Assembly (NCBI RefSeq): GCF_020283565.1
Contig: NC_060060.1
Location: forward strand, 34,410,001-34,474,000
DNA: 64,000 nucleotides
Source of the DNA: Trifolium pratense
Taxonomy: Eukaryota > Streptophyta > Magnoliopsida > Fabales > Fabaceae
Direction: 5' to 3'
The translations under genes were made by a program, and so were the position numbers. Below, piece by piece: positions 59,800-64,000 of the stretch; the first letter of the stretch is position 1; every line of letters starts with the position of its first letter. The notes beneath the pieces were generated by a model, which did not search any database, was not told the DNA's origin, and worked only from the letters and a program-made list of their open reading frames with translations.

Positions 59800-62504
59800 T
59801 GAGCTGAAATAATCCTTTTGGCCATGAACTTGTACAGCCTAATTGGAAAAGTTATATTTATGAAGTGTTAGTTTATTGTACATATCAAATAGATTTGTAT
59901 GCCAATTTTTTTACTATTACTTTTCCCACCCAATGTGTTTATCATGCGTCCTATATTTTTCTCCCAAACTTCCATTTGCTCGGATTATCTGAAACATACT
60001 GAAACCCAGAAATAATGTTGTAATTGATATCAAAGGTCTCTATTCGGCCCTAGGCTGACAGGGAGATGAAACCAGATTATGTAAAATTCAGTTTTGATTA
60101 CCAGGTAAAAGAAGCGTTGAAAAGGATGAGTAATGATAAGGTAGTTGAGCCACACAATATACCTATTGGTGTGGAAAAGTCTTGGAGATATAGGAACTGT
60201 GTGGCCTACCAAACTTTTTTACGAGATTACGAGGACAAAGAAAATGTTGGATGATTGAAGAAACACTTTAATTCCGATCTATAAGAACAAGGGGGATATA
60301 CAAAATTGTGTAAATTATAGAGGAATTAAACTAAGATTTAAATGCAATCTTGTTCCCCTTATTTACATATTTTCAAATTTTAGTACCATTTTTCTAAATC
60401 AATCATTTTGGTCCTATATTTTAAAAGTCAATGAAGTTTTTTAATCCCTCTCCAATTTAAGTGACATGACATACTCATTAATGACAAAGTGTTGAGTGAC
60501 GGTGAATTAAGAGTAATTAAATAAAGATATACATGAAATAAATTTAAATTTATAACAGTATTAAATGAAAATAACTATATACAATTTGTTTTTTTAGTAT
60601 GTGTAATTTTTTCGAAGTATTATTCCTTATGGATTAATAAATAAAAACAAAAACTTTGATGACATAATTGAATCATCATCATTAACCAAAGCCAAGGTCA
60701 TCTTCAACATTCTACACCTTCTTCAACATCCATTCCATGGAATACATTTTTTTTCAAAGCACCCAATCTTACACACTCTCACTTAAGCTCTCAAACACTT
60801 TAAATCTTATATTTTAGACAAAATTACACAACAGGTCCTTAACTTATTTTTTTTAACACTTTGATCCTTTACTTTTTTTTAATACTTTGGTAATTTATCT
60901 TATTATATTACCAAAGTGTTACAAAAAAAAAAACTAAAATGTTACAAATAAATAAATAAATAAGATAAATAACCAAAGTGTTCCAAAAAAAAGACCAAAG
61001 TGTTATAAAGTGTCACCAAAAAAATAAAGATCAAAGTGTTATAAAAAAATAAGATAGAGAACCTACCGTATAATTTTGCCTAATTTTGCCTATCTTTTAT
61101 AATTCATCCGAAAATCAAAAGATTCAACAAATCAAAATTCAAAAATCACATAACCTAGAAACTTAAAAATCTCAAAATCAACAACCTGTGACCCAAAAAA
61201 AAAAATTAGCTCACAAGGAAAATTGAGGGGAAATGAAAAACCCATGATGCATAGAACTCTGATTGAGTCGGTGCTTGTGATGTGAATGCACTGTGAAAAA
61301 ATTCGTTGCAATTTCCACTCCAAAACCCATTTTGGGATTTTCTGGGAAAAAAATGTTGAAAAAAAAAAAGAGTTTTGAGTAAAAAAGAAATGGTTTTAGG
61401 GAGAATATTGTGAAAGGAAAATGAAGTTTGGGATTAATTAATTTGTTGGGTTTAGATTTATTGATGGTGATAGTTTTATGAAAATGAAGATGAAAGAGGA
61501 TGGTGATGAAGATGATGATTCAATTGTGTTCATAAAAGTTTTTTTTTTTATAAATTATAGTAATTAATAAATGAGATAAAAATAAAATAAAAAATGACAT
61601 AGAAAATACTTTTTCCAACTCACTATGCCATCAACCTTGACAGACAGTTTCCATAGCTCTTTTTTGGGATTGATGTCTTTGATGCAGTCAAATGCTCTTG
61701 CCATTTTTTCGGTTCTTTCAAGTTGTTTCAAATGATAACATATTTAGTAGAGGAACCTTTTAATAGTTTTGAATCAAATATATTCCAAACTTTGGTGAAG
61801 CTGTTAGTATAGGCACGTTGAAAAGTTTTGACTAAGATTTTCAAACTTTTGTAAATTGGCTAGAGTTATGGCATAGACACACGTAATCAATCACATTTGA
61901 CCACGTGTCATTCACTTTTGACTATATGGGAGACATTTTTTCACCTGCCGACCAGTTCGCTATGTGGCATGCAAACAATGTTTTACAAGTTTTTGTCATT
62001 TTACACAGGGAGGTAAAACTGGAAGCTCAAGGGGCGAGTGAGGAGCACAAGAGGACACAGAATGAATAACTCATAAGGAAGGGAGACAAGAAACTGAAAA
62101 TTCTCTTTAGATCCTTCGACATGCTTTAGAAATTTGGGGGGCCTTAAGCATATTGAAAGGTCTAAAGAGAATTTTTCCAATAAACTAACTTTATTTGCAT
62201 TTATGCCGTTTTTATTCCTTGATGTTTTAAATCAGAAATTTTACTTCAACATTTGTGATATGAGGATCCCAAACTTAAGTATACTATACATTTGCAATGT
62301 GTTACCACACGCCAGTTCTAATAATAATTATAAAATGTGTACAATGGTGGCATTAGGTTGTAGAGGGAAAGGGAAACCTACCATAAAAGCCCGGCCCTCA
62401 GTAATAAATTGTCAACAATGGTGGCATTCATTCATTACATAATAAAGAAGGGTGGCGAGAGGAAATAAAAATGGAAAATCTATAACAATGGTAACCAAAT
62501 CTAG
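59800..62504. other. Spacer between convergent APC2 and SKIP35
   Basis: No gene is supported. It holds a short non-LTR RT fragment (60095-60330), AT-rich low-complexity sequence with repeats of 'CAAAGTGTT' at 60900-61040, and a stretch at 62008-62068 that looks like a lone terminal exon. The last few hundred bases are likely the 3' UTR of the minus-strand SKIP35 gene. Confidence 0.5.
60095..60330 (+). pseudogene. Non-LTR reverse transcriptase fragment
   Basis: VKEALKRMSNDKVVEPHNIP and, in later frames, an IPIYKNKGDIQNCVNYRGIKL-like stretch match the same LINE RT family as the remnant in SART3 intron 11 (both share the IPIYKNKGDI motif). Frame changes show decay. Confidence 0.75.
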
Positions 62505-64000
62505 CTAAGCAACACTGGCGGGAGGGAGCAAAAATTGAGGAAGATGGCGCTCCAAAATTAACAGTAGCTCTCTTCCATTGGTCACTTCATCAAAGACCCT
62601 ATCCCCAAGACTTCGTGCGGCTTCAACCAATTGTCCCCTAAGTCGTTGAGAAAACAAACAGCCCCCCACCTTGACACACTCTCTATAAAGTGGGAGATAA
62701 GCAATTGCCACTATCAGCGGGCCAGGAAGATCTCTCAAGCAAATAGGAGACTCGCCCCATTTAATGATTCTCACAAGGTTCATGTAATGCTCTTTCCCTA
62801 TCCTTAATCCCTCTATATAAGCTCCTTCTGACCAATGCTCGTTAAGAAATGCCTTTAGCTCCGGAGCAACAGCATCATCCTCCAATTTAGCAATGATGTC
62901 TGCAACTGCATATGTAGCTGCAGGGTCACCTAAGAAGTCAGATTGGAGGAGAAATGCTACACCATCAAGAGATCCACCACTGCGTTCACCAGCAGCTTTG
63001 AGAATTTCAACACTAAGTGCTGCAAGAACCTGCTGGGGTACATGGGGAAGAAGATAAGAAGCAATGTGAACTTGGCAGCTAGAAGTGGCTGCAGTAAGGG
63101 CAAGGCAGAGCTCCATGTCTCGGCAACCCCTTTGCACAAACCACTCAACAACTTGCATACAGCCCCTCTCAGCAGCTCTCATCAAAGGGCCCAAAAAGGC
63201 TATTGCGTTTCCCTCTTCCACCAAGCACTCCATAGTGCCTATCTTGCAGTAATGAGAGGCAAATCCCAACGCCAAGTCAACATCAACATCCAAGTTGTTT
63301 CTTTGGGCAATCTGTATCAGTTTGATTCCCAATATACCAAACAAACATGAACCAAATATTTTTAGCACACTTTGCATTATTAAAACATCCAAAACCAGCA
63401 AAACTCATTACCTTAATTCACATGTATATATAATAAATGGGAGAAAGTGACAATGTCAAAATCTCTCATATCAAAACTTCTTTAACATATGTAATAGAAT
63501 GGCTACCCATTACTAAATTAGCATAATTAAGACAGAAACATATCTACACAATCCTTTGATATGACATTCAATTCAATAATAATCCAATTGTAACTACAAT
63601 ATTTTGTTTTTGTGACACATTCTTAGTTAAAAGAATAAGTAACTGTCTACTTGTTATGATCACAAGCATTTTTGTTCTTTTCTAAATTGTGATGATCATA
63701 TATTGCCTATTGATATGTTTATGTATTGATGAGCAATTAGCAATGTGAACATCTTTGTACAAACATTGAGCATTAACGTGTATTTCAGTCAGATCGTGTC
63801 TTGATTTTTAAAAAAAATTAGATATCCTCGTATTTGTGTCATATCATTTCCTTATCTTAGATGTGGAAACATTAATTAATGTATTAAGAAAATATGCAAC
63901 AGAAAAAAAAAATCAAAATTAGATTACCTGCAATAGTACACGGACCAGTTCTGTACTGCCAAAACGTGAAGCCTCCAAGAAACACTGATTGACATTGTCT
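62505..64000 (-). CDS. SKIP35: SKIP35-like ankyrin-repeat protein (3' part, cut by window end)
   Basis: Two exons are visible on the minus strand: 63928-64000 (partial; its low end is a GT donor) and 62505-63311 (last exon, 268 codons plus stop). The phase is 0 at the join. The first reads NQCFLEASRFGSTELVRVLLQ and continues into IAQRNNLDVDVDLALGFASH. The C-terminal half has GAYIEGLRIGKEHYMNLVRI, SPICLRDLPGPLIVAIAYLP and LYRECVKVGG, which follow Arabidopsis SKIP35, an ankyrin-repeat protein found as a partner of the SCF subunit SKP1/ASK. The repeats here are weak, ankyrin-like helix pairs (GPLMRAAERGCMQVVEWFVQRG). Its biochemical role is not known. The N-terminal part lies beyond the window. 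The gene is convergent with APC2. Confidence 0.88.

Noticed and set aside
62134..62442. 102-codon plus-strand frame beyond APC2
   Set aside because: AT-rich, no family features, antisense to the probable 3' UTR of SKIP35.
62943..63350. 135-codon plus-strand frame
   Set aside because: It is the complement of the SKIP35 last exon, which has clear protein similarity on the minus strand.
1..64000. Search for CRISPR-like arrays, rRNA or clustered biosynthetic genes
   Set aside because: The only regular repeats are microsatellites and single tandem pairs; the five genes belong to unrelated pathways.

Overview
The window is nuclear DNA of a flowering plant. It is AT-rich, its genes are split into many short exons by long introns, and it carries Ty1/copia and non-LTR retrotransposon remains, Stowaway and hAT-type elements and Helitron ends. 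A papilionoid legume is my best guess, from the general look of the repeats; no marker proves it.

Five genes are supported, and their exons were joined by hand to open frames. (1) 2393-4496, +: an NPF4-clade nitrate/ABA-type transporter (599 aa, 4 exons). (2) 9119-23043, -: a SART3/EMB140-like U6 snRNP recycling factor (828 aa, 16 exons). (3) 27277-41728, +: methionine S-methyltransferase MMT (1092 aa, 12 exons). (4) 49042-59799, +: anaphase-promoting complex subunit 2, APC2 (16 exons), with an in-frame TAA in exon 14. (5) 62505-64000, -: the 3' part of a SKIP35-like ankyrin protein, cut by the window edge. These are ordinary single genes with unrelated jobs (membrane transport, splicing, sulfur metabolism, cell cycle, SCF-linked protein). 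I see no operon, biosynthetic cluster, RNA gene or CRISPR array.

Most of the remaining sequence is mobile DNA. SART3 introns hold a non-LTR element split by a Stowaway MITE, a copia element split by a hairpin MITE, and LTR pieces. MMT intron 3 holds a Helitron 3' end and another Stowaway; MMT intron 10 holds an LTR end and an inverted-repeat element. APC2 intron 10 is 5.3 kb, mostly an antisense, decayed copia element. The SART3 and MMT genes are divergent, and about 3.3 kb of their 4.2-kb spacer is a nested transposon complex flanked by a 17-bp direct repeat.

The points most worth a second look are: the APC2 nonsense codon; a Helitron-type insertion behind MMT flanked by a perfect 117-bp duplication of host sequence; similar direct duplications (17 bp and 44 bp) around the insertions in the SART3/MMT and APC2 promoter regions; two hAT-like elements with 8-bp target duplications and arms rich in ACCCGAA-type motifs; a hairpin MITE family; and a GC-AG intron in MMT. 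I found no convincing evidence of an undescribed protein system.
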